In this document: positions 11,915-23,310 of the stretch, one piece after another
Layout of the letters: the number at the start of each line of letters is the position of its first letter
Position numbering within the stretch: position 1 is the first letter of the stretch
Assembly (NCBI GenBank): GCA_950295325.1
Contig: OX485809.1
Span: forward strand, 36,463,081 to 36,527,080
Source: Polytrichum commune
Lineage: Eukaryota > Streptophyta > Polytrichopsida > Polytrichales > Polytrichaceae
DNA length: 64,000 nt
Direction of reading: 5' to 3'
Made by a program: the position numbers and the translations under genes
Notes under the pieces: generated by a model
The model's input: the letters and a program-made list of their open reading frames with translations, nothing else
What the model was told of the DNA's origin: nothing
Databases searched by the model: none

Positions 11915-14900
11915 TGCCTCAGGGTTACAGTTGCTAACTTCGATCTCACAAGTTCTTTAAGGAAATCCTTAAGGTCATATGCCACTTGTTGCCCAAGCAA
12001 CCAAGATAATTCAGGAGTTACACCACTCTCACAGGTCCACATACTTCAATTACTCCACGTAAATAATGCCCCAAATACTTTCACGTCAAAGAGATCAAAT
12101 TCTCCTACAAGAATACAATTTACGTGATGTGGGTAAAGGCTTGAAATTGTTATAAAAAAAGGTCTCAGCAAGCTAATGAGTGTACCTCTCGTTCGCGCAA
12201 TCTTTTGTCAAGGTTGGACATGCCATCACACGTTGAGTAGCCGCCAGACTCGTAGAAGATATTCTCCAGAAAGGATTCCATTGCATCCCCACATTTTTCG
12301 CTGGAGATGGCATAAGACAAGTTAAAGAGCAGATGCTCAAAAGTATGAAGTGATACAACAATCATCAGATACAAAACTCAGTTCACATGAGAGCATAGAA
12401 TTACAAAGATTGTCATCAGAAGAACTAGATGAGAAAATTCGTCCTTCTACCTACTCCTTCGAGCAACCACCTTCAAAACAACTGGAAGCTCATAAATTAT
12501 ACAAATGTTCACCATGTTTGTTTACTAATCATCCTTTCAAACACAAAGTAAAACTTACTGCTCATCCACCCGACATGTCATGCTCCCACTAAGAAGATCC
12601 CGAAACTCATCATCCGAGAGAACGCTTCTTGAGTATCCAAAGATGGCCACTTTCTGGTTGAGGAAAAATTCATCACAAAGGTTTTAATCTTTTGAAGTGA
12701 ATTCTAACTGTTAATCTCAAACTGATAGTCTCTGGCATTTTCTTCTGTTAGTTTATGGAGAAACAAATTGCGTATAAGAGAGTATTCTAGCTGCTAAGTA
12801 CTGACACTTGTTCTTAGAATGGTTGGAATTGCAGGTAATACTTGACTGCAAGAGCGAAGCAAAGGGCTCAGTTAGGCTCATGAAAATAACTTTCATAGCA
12901 TAAAAATCATTAGACACATTTGCATTCAGTGTAAAAACACTGTCACATGTTGTGTGCCGTCTATTACCTCGTACAAGTTTCCACTGTAATAGAGGGCAAA
13001 TAATGCTGGGAAAATTTTATTCCTGGCAAGATCCCCAGTGGCACCTAGCACTGTTATGCTTAGGAACGGTCTGGTATCTGGCTTGTTCCACCCATGGTAC
13101 CCGTCTGGGAAAGAAAGGTTCTCAGGAGCATCTTCTCCCTTTGCAATTTCACCACTTGTCGATGCAGTTGGTGAATAATAGCCATTGATAATACCATCTG
13201 AAAACATATTCTCAATCACCTACATATCATCAATCTCCACTTGCAATATGCATACATTCAAATTAGAGAAATGACGGAAAGAGTAACAATATTACAACAC
13301 TCGTGAAAGGTGCATATACACATGGACCAAGGCACCCCCTCATACACACAACTAAATTGGCCTTTGAAAGCTTTTCTTCACTTGAATTTATGCTGCTCAA
13401 TTGTCGTGATTCAAAATACATGTTATAGACATTCCATCATTTTAAATATTCTATGTGTAGTATGAAGTACCGCGCCGTAGGACAACAGAACCTCGTTATG
13501 GAAAAGAGACACGACCTTGTGAACCTTCTTTTCTGACTTGCAAAAGGAAGAATGTGTCCACATAAGATTGTTCACTCACCGTTTGTTGTCTTAACCTGCA
13601 CCCCTGGTGGATCCGTTGATGAAGCTTCCGATCGAGTTGTTAAGCACTTGACAAAAGTCTTGCTGGTAAAACCTCTGCTAGAAGATTCTGATAGGAGCGA
13701 AGGTTTCAAGGAACGCAGGGTATGGATCCGCAGCGTCCTAGATATCTTCGAGACTAGCCATTGACCACTTGATGCCTACAAGGGGCAGGCACACCAGGGT
13801 ATGTAAGTGTCAGAAGCTGAAGCTATGATTCATGAACACTAATACTCTCAGTTTAAATTGGCGAATGTACAAGGTGAAGCATACGAACAAAGAACAGGAT
13901 GCGACTAAATCCAGTATTTGATGCATTATGCATCCAAATCCAAAGATGGAGAGCAGAAGAAAAATGATGTCAATATAGACCTCATTCTGGGGTCAAACGA
14001 AAGAAATCTTGCAAGACTGAAGATCCGCACAGCACTATTCACGTCAACGATTGAGCCCATCTATTCGTTACATTCTTTTGCATAGCTTTGAAAAATCAAT
14101 GGAAAAGGCATCCTACCGAAATGACACATTTTTACAACTAGTAATCTGTATAATTTAAACTATATCTTTGAAGCAACTAGTCAACGAGGAGTAACCCACT
14201 GACATGTGTTGGATTTTGAAAAGAGTGCCCCGTTTTAAGTGTTAATGATGTCATGTTCCATCTGAGAAGAAAAAAGATCCACGCAATTTGTTTCACATCC
14301 TTCAGACCTAAATATCATAAAACAACATATTATCTACAGCAGATACCTTTAACTGATATTACAAAAGGCAGCTTGTATTTTCTAACTATTTTTCTACGAC
14401 AGCCAGTTTTAGTAGAGCCCTAGCCAGAATCTTCTTACTTATTAAAACTACACAATCAGCTCAAAGTATCTTCAAGATGCAATTGCTCAAGCACTGCAGG
14501 TGATTCTTGCAACGGAAGAATCCCCAAATCATAGGAGAAAACAATCAGAGACACCTAAACAAGTGAACCACATTCGTGACGGTGACAAGTCCATTCAATT
14601 CGGCGCATCATTAGTGGATTTCAGAGTTGCATCCCAACTGCATTGTTGAACCTTCCCAAAGCTGGGTACCAAGCTAGAGGAAGGACTATACCGTTCCTGT
14701 AATTAATGAGTTCAATGCAAACGAATCTACACTGAAGTGACGACTCTACATGAAACACAGGCCATTTGAGAAGGCATCCAACTTTTCTCACCAGTACTTG
14801 ATTTCGTCATGCTCAGTGAGAATGAGCAACTCAATTCACCCACTGTATGTCAAGATGTCAATGTCAATGTCATTCTAATCATTGACAATGAGCAACTCAA

Positions 14901-15450
14901 TCAACTGAATGTCAAGGTGTCAATTCCAATGTCATTCTAATCATCAACAATGAGCAACTCTACTCAGCAACTGAGTTCATGTAATTATGTGATTCTATCA
15001 TGTCTTTTATGTAATACAACGTGCAGTGGAGTAATTGCAACACTGCAACACACTGCAGAGTCGCGATCAAAGGTGTGGAGAGCACATCATTACTATAGCC
15101 TTTCGATGCACTGATGATAACAGGACACTAGGTTACGAAATGACACACGAGTGCATGTACATGCAATCACGTAGATTTTTTCGCTGTGTAAAAATAGGTA
15201 TCGTCAGAAATCTTACTGCATAGTTCAAAGGCAAGATGTCGGCGAATTTGTGGCACCTCACATTCCTGAGTGTCGAAGAGGTGCAGTGAAACTTGGAAAA
15301 TCGATTAAGATCGCTGGAAGATTGAAGTGAAGACAAAGAAATCCCTGAGGTCCGTGGCGCAACGTTGCTCCATGCTTCTGATTGAGGCAACGATGGTAAA
15401 TATGATCCAAGAGGTTCCACCAGGAGCAGAGAAGCCATAGCCGTTGCCAT
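8415..15450 (-). CDS. Glucose-6-phosphate 1-dehydrogenase, plastid-targeted, P0/G6PD4-like class
   Basis: It catalyses the first step of the oxidative pentose phosphate pathway: glucose 6-phosphate + NADP+ to 6-phosphogluconolactone + NADPH. Twelve exons join in phase into 672 aa: 15217-15450, 13580-13775, 12968-13197, 12559-12653, 12186-12300, 11580-11785, 11251-11359, 10996-11036, 10291-10411, 9752-9987, 8917-9111, 8415-8655. The start is ATG 15450 ([10 protein letters not shown]); a second ATG lies 12 bases on. The first ~140 residues are Ser/Thr/Arg-rich with few acids, like a transit peptide. Landmarks are the coenzyme fold [31 protein letters not shown], the catalytic motif RIDHHLGKE (split by an intron), [40 protein letters not shown] and the C-terminal YERLILD..KGD..LF. 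The GATG(D/E)LAR and [15 protein letters not shown] forms recall the plant P0 class, whose Arabidopsis member is reported to lack activity. Here the catalytic motif is complete, so activity is likely. The class assignment is from memory and less sure than the family. Confidence 0.93.
11834..11909. repeat. Microsatellite in G6PDH intron: TACA/TGTA palindrome followed by (GA)n
   Basis: A TACATACA...TGTATGTA palindrome of about 24 bases runs directly into an uninterrupted GA array of about 25 units (11859-11909). It lies in the intron between the exons at 11580-11785 and 12186-12300. Confidence 0.9.
14821..14970. repeat. Short tandem repeat, three units of 62-66 bp, in G6PDH intron 1
   Basis: AATGAGCAACTC begins units at 14821, 14887 and 14949. 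Units carry ATGTCAA.(A/G)TGTCAAT and AATGTCATTCTAATCAT. The third unit is truncated. Confidence 0.8.
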
Positions 15451-15931
15451 TGTGCCAGACGCGGGGGCTACTACAGGGCGAAAAAAAATCAGAGAAACCG
15501 GCAACCGAGGAACTGCATTTGCGAACACCAATGACTCACTCCAGCAGATTAAGGAGCGAAACTTCTCAAAGCCGCATTGGATCCAGCGACCTTCCCAATT
15601 TCATAGGGAAACAAAATCATCATTGCAGTAAGAGAAGGATTAGGACAACAAACGAGCTACACAATCAGCAGCGGAGGAACGATTTCTCAGCGCCTCTCCG
15701 AAATCGGACAAATGAGCAAAGAAAAAAACAGGGGAAGGAGCTCGAAAAGCACATGTAAGAAGACGCTCAGTAGTTCTAACTGTGAAAATTTTGGGGCTCC
15801 GAAGCTTCAACGTATTGAACTTATGAATGCCATCAAGATTTTTGTGCAGAATTGCGTGGCAAGTGGGGGAATCTTTGCAGGTGATTGGATTGCAACGCAA
15901 ATTGCAGAGTGGACAAAGAAAAATGGGACGA

Positions 15932-15962
<31 letters not shown>

Positions 15963-17640
15963 ATCCAACCTGACAGTCGAAAAGTGCAGCTGACTAGACA
16001 TTGCACCTATTTTGAACTGGATGACAAAGTTTCGGTGGATGAAAATTGTTTTGTGGATGATATTTGTAACTTGTGTGCGTGACCTTTAGTTTGGAGTGTG
16101 ACAAAAGACTCGTCTGTAAAGTTGAAGAAAATCAACATTGGGTACTAACTTCAGGTATGTGGGTGTTATTCTGTTCATTTTTAATGATCTCCAACTTCTA
16201 GTGATTAAAACTTACACAATGAAACTTGTGTTGCATTAGCAAATCTATGATGAAGCATCAACAAAAGTAACTATAAATCACAATTGTGGTTTAGTTATGG
16301 TTTTGGATTATTGATCTCACAAATTTAAGTGATTTTGGAGAATATGTGATGCTAAGATAGATATGTTTCAAATGAATATATTTCTCTCTACATCCACTTC
16401 TCATATGATATGAAACATATAATTGGTGTGAGATGACTAGCAAATTGAAATCATGCCCGCCACCATTTGCCTCATTATACGAATGTGAATTGTACTTGAA
16501 GCAACCATTGGCACCACCACAACACAAGATATTGTTGCCACACCTCGAACCACAAACTTGCCATTAAAACCGGACAATGGTCGACTATCCCTATCTCTAG
16601 AGATACTAGAGTATGCCACTTTTGCCCCTATTATGCAATTGAAAATGAGTCACAAGTTGTGTTGGCATGTCCCCTATGTATAGTATAGGCACCTATTCCC
16701 AATTAGGACCCCATTGGCAATCTATAGGGTACCGGAATTTTGATAAGGCTAGGATTGATATTCGATCAGACTAGAATCAATAGTGCCATGATACATGTCT
16801 TGGTTTTGAGTGCTAAAGGGAGGAAGAATGAGCAATTGAATGAGTGGTTAAAATGAGCGGTTATGGTAGACTCTAGACATTGGTAATATGTTCAAGCCAA
16901 CTTTTGGATAAGAAAATTCACAATTTTTTCAATTTAAGGAATAAAATTACCAATTTTTTTTAAACATTCCTCCTTATTTCTATCTTCCTACACGGGAAAA
17001 TTTGTGTCACCTTATGCTTCTCAAGATCTGGGACACAAATCTCTTAAGTGATCGGTTATGAGCACCTCTTTTCTAATCCCATTAGAGATAAGGTGCCATC
17101 ATTATTCGAGAATGTAGTCCTAGGGAGTCTCAAATCTTTCTTTCAATTGGACCATCAAGTTGACATGAGCCTCTATCTCACGAAGGCTACTGCACTCCAC
17201 CACTTTAGAGAACTAGCTTGTTTGAAAGCATCCTAATGCAATTTCAATTCCATTGGCTCCCCGGATGTTAAAATCATTTTCATTTCATTTCATTATCAAT
17301 CTAAAGATTCTTGTGCTCATTAAACCCTAACTTCCCACGCCCAAATTCCCTCAAATCTATTGAAAAAAATTTGACCTCAATTTCAGCAACCGTAACTGAA
17401 GGTCTAAAGCTTCTTTGTGACAATCCAAGCGCATAGATGTTTGCATATTAGAGATGACTACTCATAATCCAAAAAATTAGCGATGAAGTTATGTTTTGAA
17501 ACAGTTTACAATAATAATGTAATAGTGGTCTTGCGGGGCAGCATTTTAGAAATTAACCTCTGGACTGCATGCTATTTCAGGACCTCTATGCTCGATATGA
17601 AAAAGATAATATCAGGAGAACAACATTTATCCACCAGGGA
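15451..17640. other. Upstream region of G6PDH and repeat-rich spacer
   Basis: The G6PDH promoter and 5' UTR should lie just above 15450. A (CT)n array at 15932-15960, about 480 bp upstream, resembles promoter-proximal pyrimidine tracts of plants. Region 16320-16470 contains a partial copy of the dispersed family found at 18.6, 39.2 and 40.2 kb (CCACTTCTC..ATATGAAACATATAATT). Region 16480-17240 is a copy of the family at 60.5-61.1 kb. I see no gene. Confidence 0.5.
16480..17240 (+). repeat. Dispersed repeat copy with a ~380-bp insertion (family of 60500-61130 and 58575-58790)
   Basis: The left part (16488-16672) matches 60555-60620 plus 60835-60970, and the right part (17055-17240) matches 60975-61120. 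It has a decayed peptide track: fragments such as SLFENVV..SLKSFF..DHQ(V/I) recur in the copy at 60.9 kb as SLFQNVV..NLKSYF..DHQI. The sequence 16673-17054 is absent from the 60.9-kb copy and so is a candidate nested insertion. The peptide resembles the C-terminal (EN.FVLECP) part of some non-LTR elements, but the family is uncertain. Confidence 0.55.
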
Positions 17641-17712
17641 TGTGGCTGCTGGGATTCGAGCCCAGGTCTCCACGGCCACAACGTGGAATTCTCACCACTA
17701 AACTACAGCCAC
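17641..17712 (-). tRNA. tRNA-His (anticodon GTG), nuclear
   Basis: Minus strand, 72 nt including the discriminator base. The acceptor stem GTGGCTG pairs with CAGCCAC. The D arm is GTTTAGTGGTGAGAAT. The anticodon stem CCACG/CGTGG surrounds loop TTGTGGC with anticodon GTG. The T arm CTGGG/CCCAG surrounds CTCGAAT, and the B-box-like GGCTCGAATCC is intact. It is not the plastid trnH, which has a different acceptor stem. A run of five T on the transcribed sense strand (17604-17600) lies 36 nt past the 3' end and could stop Pol III. There is no intron. Confidence 0.95.
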
Positions 17713-18354
17713 TTTAATGTCCACATCGAGAGATTGTAATACTTATGTACAATGTTCGGCGTTGCTGCTATGTAATGAATGATCTGCGTTGAACTCTTCA
17801 CAATCACCTCCCATGGCTTGCTTTCATCCTAGCTGACATCAAACTATCTTAGAAAGACGCATAAGAGGTTGGGATGGCATTTCAATGAGCATTTGCATGA
17901 ATGATCCACAGAGCTTTAGCATTAGGGTATGATACTCTAGATATGTTACTTTCACTCTTCTCTTCTAATGTTTTGAAGTTGTTGGTTAAGACAGAGTACC
18001 TATTCCAGCAGCAAAAGATAAAATTAAGAACCAAGATCAGTGTAAGAGAGACACTCCCATTCACCCAAGTCGGTGCCTTAGGGTATGCGGGTGTCTTCTT
18101 TTCTTAATTGGACACATGTATTTGATTGGTGCCAGTGGTCAGGTGAGGATCAAAGAAGAAACACCATAAACCTACACATGTTTACAAGACATTGGACTAC
18201 GTCTTTAAAATGTATCAACTATTCCACACTCAATAGTGAACACAAGTGAGAGTCTTTGACCTATCTATACAGTTAAGGAACCAATGAACATGCGTTTTCG
18301 ATAACCATAACAAAATCATGGAAAGTCTGATATGCAATCCAATTTTTGTTGACA

Positions 18355-18465
18355 CTTCATCATATATTTGCTAAAGCAACACAAGTTTCACTATGTAATT
18401 TAATCTAATTAGTAGAAGTTGGAGAAACATGAATACAAAATCAAATACCATCCACATACCTATGT
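18355..18465. repeat. Dispersed repeat, related to 25030-25135
   Basis: Shared text: ATCATA.ATTTGCTA, GCAACA..AGTTT, TAGTAGAAGTTGGAGAA (GGTAGAAGTTGGAGAA at 25 kb), and CCCACATA.CT-like ends. It is non-coding. Confidence 0.5.
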
Positions 18466-18639
18466 GAGTGTGGTTAGTGGATTTAAGTAAACAACCTTGT
18501 TTATCATGACTTCATCTTAGTCAAATGAAATATTAGGCTTTGAGGAGGAGGAGATCGAGTTGTCTGTGGACCAAATAGTTAAGGTAGACCATTGTTAATC
18601 CAACATTGCAATCATAATCTGGGCACTTATCTTTGAGGG

Positions 18640-18990
18640 GTATGTAGTTAGGTATGGATCCAAAAATGGACATTTTTAGGTCTACACCCACTTCTCACAA
18701 CATATGTAATATGCAATTAGTGCAAGATGATTGTTCATTTAAACCGTGTCCATAGACATGTTCCCCACAATTTTTGATGTTCATATGAACATCTTATTCA
18801 TTGTTAAAATGAAGATTCTCACAAATTATTGAGTGATCACATACCCCCCCCCCAATCATGTTTTCCATTGAACCTAGAATGGTTAATAAAGTTTGAGTGC
18901 GTATTGCAATCTTTTCAAAACACATGTCTTTTCAGGGTACTTAGATTTACACCTAATCACACACCACTTCATTCTTGCCACAGGCATTCT
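18640..18990. repeat. Dispersed repeat, family of 39195-39640 and 40245-40640
   Basis: Shared order: a block beginning CACTTCTC, ATAT..AA..CAATTAGT/AATTAAT, a CATCTTATT.ATTGTTAAA.TGAAGATTCTCA block, a poly-C stretch (18844-18853), TTGA.CCTAGAATGGTTA, and CATGTCTTTT.GGTA. The poly-C stretch is also C-rich in the 40.4-kb copy. Confidence 0.65.
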
Positions 18991-19033
18991 GGCTTACAGT
19001 CTGAAAATGAAAGACGTGCTAAACATCATCACA

Positions 19034-19108
19034 GTGGCTGTAGTTTAGTGGTGAGAATTCCATATTGTGGTTGTGGAGACCTGGGCTCGGATCCCAGCAG
19101 CAGCCACA
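19034..19108 (+). pseudogene. Decayed second copy of tRNA-His(GTG)
   Basis: It is nearly identical to the tRNA-His at 17641-17712, on the other strand. Differences: the anticodon stem reads CCATA/TGTGG instead of CCACG/CGTGG; the loop ends in T; the T loop has CTCGGAT instead of CTCGAAT; and three extra bases (CAG) separate the T arm from the acceptor strand CAGCCAC. The anticodon itself is still GTG. The three-base insertion should prevent normal folding, so I call it a pseudogene. Four of the five substitutions are C to T or G to A. Confidence 0.8.
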
Positions 19109-20002
19109 TCATATATATGATTAAAGGAAAAAACAACAACTTGGTGGTCTTTTCAAAAGGATCACACATGAATTTATATCAAACACGGTTGCCAAATTTG
19201 AATTTATAATATAGTTCTTTAGGGAATTGATTGGACTTCCTCGACACTTCTAAAAGTCAGACGTTTGGATGAAGTTAAGGATAACACGAATTTTGTCTAG
19301 CTTTGGGGAATCTGTGGTAAGAAATATTCTTTCAAAGCAGCTCCCAAAGGAGAGTCTTACATGTGGAATAAAGTATATAACCAATGCAGTGAACTAGTAA
19401 CTTGGCAAACCTATGTAAAACTAGATTTATTAGCTTTCATATTTGATTCCGTCACTACTGTCTTGTAAAAGAATTCATAGTTTGGATCAGTACAGAACAA
19501 GCCGAATCTGAGGTAAACATTGAAGTGAGATACATTAGACTCATGTATGAGAGTATAATTTTCTAATCCACTTTCAAAGCTGTGAACAAATGTTAGAAGC
19601 TATATGTCAATTGCCCTGACAGACATGATTCAATACCCACATTCTACTATAGCGACATGCTTCAATGTCCACATTGTTCAAGCGCCTTGATAAAATAATC
19701 CCAATAATAGAAATGTATTAACTGTAGGGGACATACATTTTTGCGTAAAGAATTGAACTTCTTCTAATACGGTATCAGTCAACTGTCAACCTCAATAGTT
19801 CCCACCGAATCTGGAATTTCGGTCAAACTTGACTACTAGCAAGAGCCTAAGCTTTCATGATGATAAATTGAACTCCGTGGATATACGGTTTCACATCTTC
19901 CACTCTCCCTCACCTGCCTTCCAGAACTGCACAAAATCCCACCTTTCACAGTATTTGCAAAATCAAAATTCACATTAGCTATACTTATTGGTGGTAACAC
20001 CT
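19109..20002. other. Spacer without recognised genes
   Basis: AT-rich sequence downstream of the isocitrate lyase stop codon. It probably contains that gene's 3' UTR just below 20003. I see no ORF, RNA gene or repeat. Confidence 0.4.
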
Positions 20003-22727
20003 CTACAATTTGGACTTAGCGTAGATAGCGCTGTGCTCATCAATGAACGACGGTCCTTCCTTGAACTGATCTTCAGTTACACCTGCAAGGAAAACACCGA
20101 TTTAAAGTATCTGCACTTAAACAAACAATATTCTGACGAGTTGTTGTAAATCAAACTTTCCATTCTCAAGATCATTGTACACAACGACAATTTGATTGTT
20201 TGAAAAAGTTACAAAATAGTATAGGAAACGAATCAACAACAAACAATATATCCACAAAATCAAAAGGCCGGCCCTTACCTTTGCCCATAGCAGCGGTGGA
20301 CGAAACTCCGCCGGTAACAGTCTTCAGCAGCTGATCGTAGTAGTTAGCACCAGACCATGTTTGATGGGAAAGAGTCTCAACACCGTGAGTTCGCTCCTGA
20401 CGCTGAATGTCCTGGATGTAAGCCAACATTCCACGTTGAGCAAAGTCGCGGGCGAAAGTGTCCACAACAAGGGCGTTGGAATGGAATCCAGCCAGGGTGA
20501 TGAACTGCCAGCAATATCCCATTTTCGCCAAGTCCGGGATATAGCTCTGCATCTGCGCATCGTTCATACCGGCAGCATCCCAGTTGCAAGACGGCGACAG
20601 GTTGTAGGCCAGCATTTGATGGGGGTGCACTGCCAACACACCTGCCATGAACATCACAACCGATTTCCGTCAATCATCCACAAGTGTCCAAAACAAAAAA
20701 ATTAAGATGACCAATGATGACTTTCGACATCCACCCTAGCTATTCATCATCTCGAAGAAATAGATTGCAGCTAAAATTAAAAGAAAAACGAGTAATAGAG
20801 TATGATACATGCACCCTAAGCTGTTCATCATCTCGAAGGAATGCATTGTTGCAGAATAAGAAACAACCTAAGAATAATACATGTATATTCTAAGCTATTC
20901 ATCATCTAAAAGGAACGGATTGAAGGGAAGAAAAAAATGATACATGTACCATAAGCTACTCATCATCTCAAAAGAACACAATGAAGCAAACCAAGAAGTA
21001 AAACAATAACGATGTTTCAATTACCCTCAGCAAACAGACGAGCCTCGTTGACATCAGGCTTCGCTGTTTCCATCCGCAAGAGATCAGCGTAAGGAGCGAA
21101 TGCACATCCTCTAGCGATGCAAGCTCGGATTCCACCGTCAAATCTGTAGAAGCCCTCACGTGTCCTTGGCAGATCCCAGTCGAAGAAAACATTCTCCACC
21201 CCCAACTTAGCCGCAAGCTTCTTTGCATGCACTAACGACAGACCTTCGAAGCCGCCGAACCACTGCTTTAATCGGTCGCTCTTCTCCCTCTCCGACAAAT
21301 TCAGTCTACGGATCTCGTCTCCCACCACATCGGAGAACAGTCGGAGGTTAGCCTGGGCAAGCCAGTTATCCTCCACTTCTTACAACGCAGACCCGGACAA
21401 CCCCGCTGCAACTGCGTCTTGCATAGCCTGCACCAGAGGAAGATCTCTTACAACAGGATTAGTTGCTCCGAGGATGAAAGAGTGGTCACGTGAGTCGATG
21501 TTGGACTGAATCAAAGTTGCTGCACCAGAATCTGTTCTGGCAACAAGGATCTGCTCCACTCCCATAATGTCGAATTGCAACCTGGCAGCCACGAGACGAT
21601 TGATGTGCTCCGAAGTAGCCACCAACACCTTCCCTCCCATGTGCCCACACTTCTTCGTCACGGAAGCTTGATCTTCCATGTGAATTCCTGCAGCTCCCCT
21701 CTCCACGAACATCTTGGCCAACTTCACAGTGACTGTGGTACCTCCAAACCCTGTGTCAGCATCTGCAATCAAAGGAGCCAAGAAATCCACATACGGAGTT
21801 CTCAGCCTCTGCTCATTGCTCATGTTCATCCTTGCCTCCTTCTGCTTCCGGTCATGGAACAATTGTGCCATGAACAGATGCTCAACTTTGTTTGGCACCG
21901 TGTCCATGGGGTAATCTGCTAGATCGGGTCCTGGTTCATTCGAGGTGGCTGCTGTTGATGCACATTGCCATCCAAATACATAGATTGTTTCTAAATATTT
22001 GGCCATCTGGGCAACCTGCACAGGGTCCAAAGCTCCGAAAGTGCGTGAGCAGGATCGGTTGGCTTGGTGCGTCTTTAGAATTCCCCATAGCTTCTTAGCT
22101 TGGTCGCTGGAAGTGTAGTGCTGAGGGAGAGTGCCGCGAAGACGCACCACCTCCCTGGCAGAGTAAGGCCAGCGAGTGTTCTGGAACCGCTCTGATTGCC
22201 ACCATCGCTCTACCTCCCCAACTTGTTGCTCAAAGAGCGACTCCTCCTCGTTCACAAACTGCGATTCACATCAACAAAATCCATCATTTTACAAACACTT
22301 ACTTTCGTCCATAACCATCACACTGTACAAGCCACACCTCGAAGAAGCAAAGCCAGATACATCAAGTGCACCAAGTAAGACTGTGTGGACATGATTTGCA
22401 TTGATTGAAGTTATTTTTTGTGTGGCTTCAGGACTTAATATCCAATAGAATGAGAGTAATGTGTAGACTGAGGCAATAATTCTACACTGAGAATAGGAGA
22501 TTCAAACAGTAATTGATGTCGCGTTTTCCGCATGCAGTTAAATTTACGAAGAAAGAGCAGACTTATAATAAAAATTTAGTGATGAGAGAGAAACATGGAC
22601 TAGACAGTTCAAGGCACGTGACGATTCTATTTCTAATGGAATTATTGTTTTGTGTGATGATCGGCATGCACAGAGGTCATGAAAAATAATTACATACCCG
22701 AGATGCAGCAGCACCATACACGGCCAT
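20003..22727 (-). pseudogene. Isocitrate lyase gene with one in-frame stop codon
   Basis: Isocitrate lyase splits isocitrate into glyoxylate and succinate in the glyoxylate cycle. Four exons join in phase: 22698-22727, 21025-22258, 20279-20641, 20003-20082. Without the internal stop the product would be 568 aa, the usual plant length. Features: [18 protein letters not shown]-like motif, [38 protein letters not shown], the catalytic KKCGH at residues 212-216, [54 protein letters not shown] and [11 protein letters not shown]. It ends in AKSKL, and SKL is a type 1 peroxisomal signal, so a glyoxysomal enzyme is expected. Codon 303 is TAA (21382-21380), where the family normally has Gln (LQ..ED.W becomes L-stop-EVEDNW). 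The frame is the same on both sides. A truncated 302-aa protein would lack the C-terminal half, and the stop lies over 350 nt before an exon junction, so transcript decay is likely. All other motifs look conserved. Confidence 0.9.
20720..20985. repeat. Four-copy short tandem repeat in isocitrate lyase intron 2
   Basis: Units of 61-80 bp begin near TTCATCATCT at 20743, 20823 and 20898, and TCATCATCT near 20959. They share a (CC)CTA(A)GCT.TTCATCATCTCGAAGGAA-like core and GATACATG(C/T)A leaders. Confidence 0.8.
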
Positions 22728-23310
22728 GTTGTCCTCCTGCTCCACCAAATTCACATAACAACCAAGGTCGTCAGCTCCAGTCACCCTCACCAGGAGAAAA
22801 TTAAAAATTTCAATGACATAATTGTCTTAATACACCACTGTATGCATACTTCGCTGGGAAAGTTCTAAGACGAAATTTCAAGCAAGAGAAAATACATATT
22901 CGACACTCAGACACGCTCTTAACAGCTTACCCCACTCTAGAAATCCGCGAATAAATTCAGCAAATTATGACCTCGAGCTAACCCTTGCAATGGTACCAAA
23001 TGATTCAGAGTTTGTAAGATGCGGCGACCTACAGGGTTTGCAACCGGTCCGATGTCGGACGGAGGTCCTTGACGAAGCAGATGATGTGATAGTGGGAACC
23101 AACCTCAGGACCTCCTGAGCTGACGAAGATGGTGACTACTGAAAGAAGTGAATCCTAATAAATAAAGACCAGCCGCCGCCAGGTACCCGGGAGCACCCTT
23201 ATCCTAAGGCCGGTTGATTAATTAGTTTCAACTAATTTTTTTATCATGTTGTCACCGTCGGTGAATCATCCCAGACAGTTTCCTGCTCCGAAGAAAAACA
23301 CTTGCTCGGA
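22728..23310. other. Upstream region of isocitrate lyase
   Basis: Expected to hold the promoter and 5' UTR of the minus-strand gene starting at 22727. No ORF or clear promoter box is identified. Confidence 0.35.

Noticed and set aside
20324-20705. Three overlapping ORFs on both strands
   Set aside because: They are shadows of isocitrate lyase exon 3, whose frame carries the family motifs.
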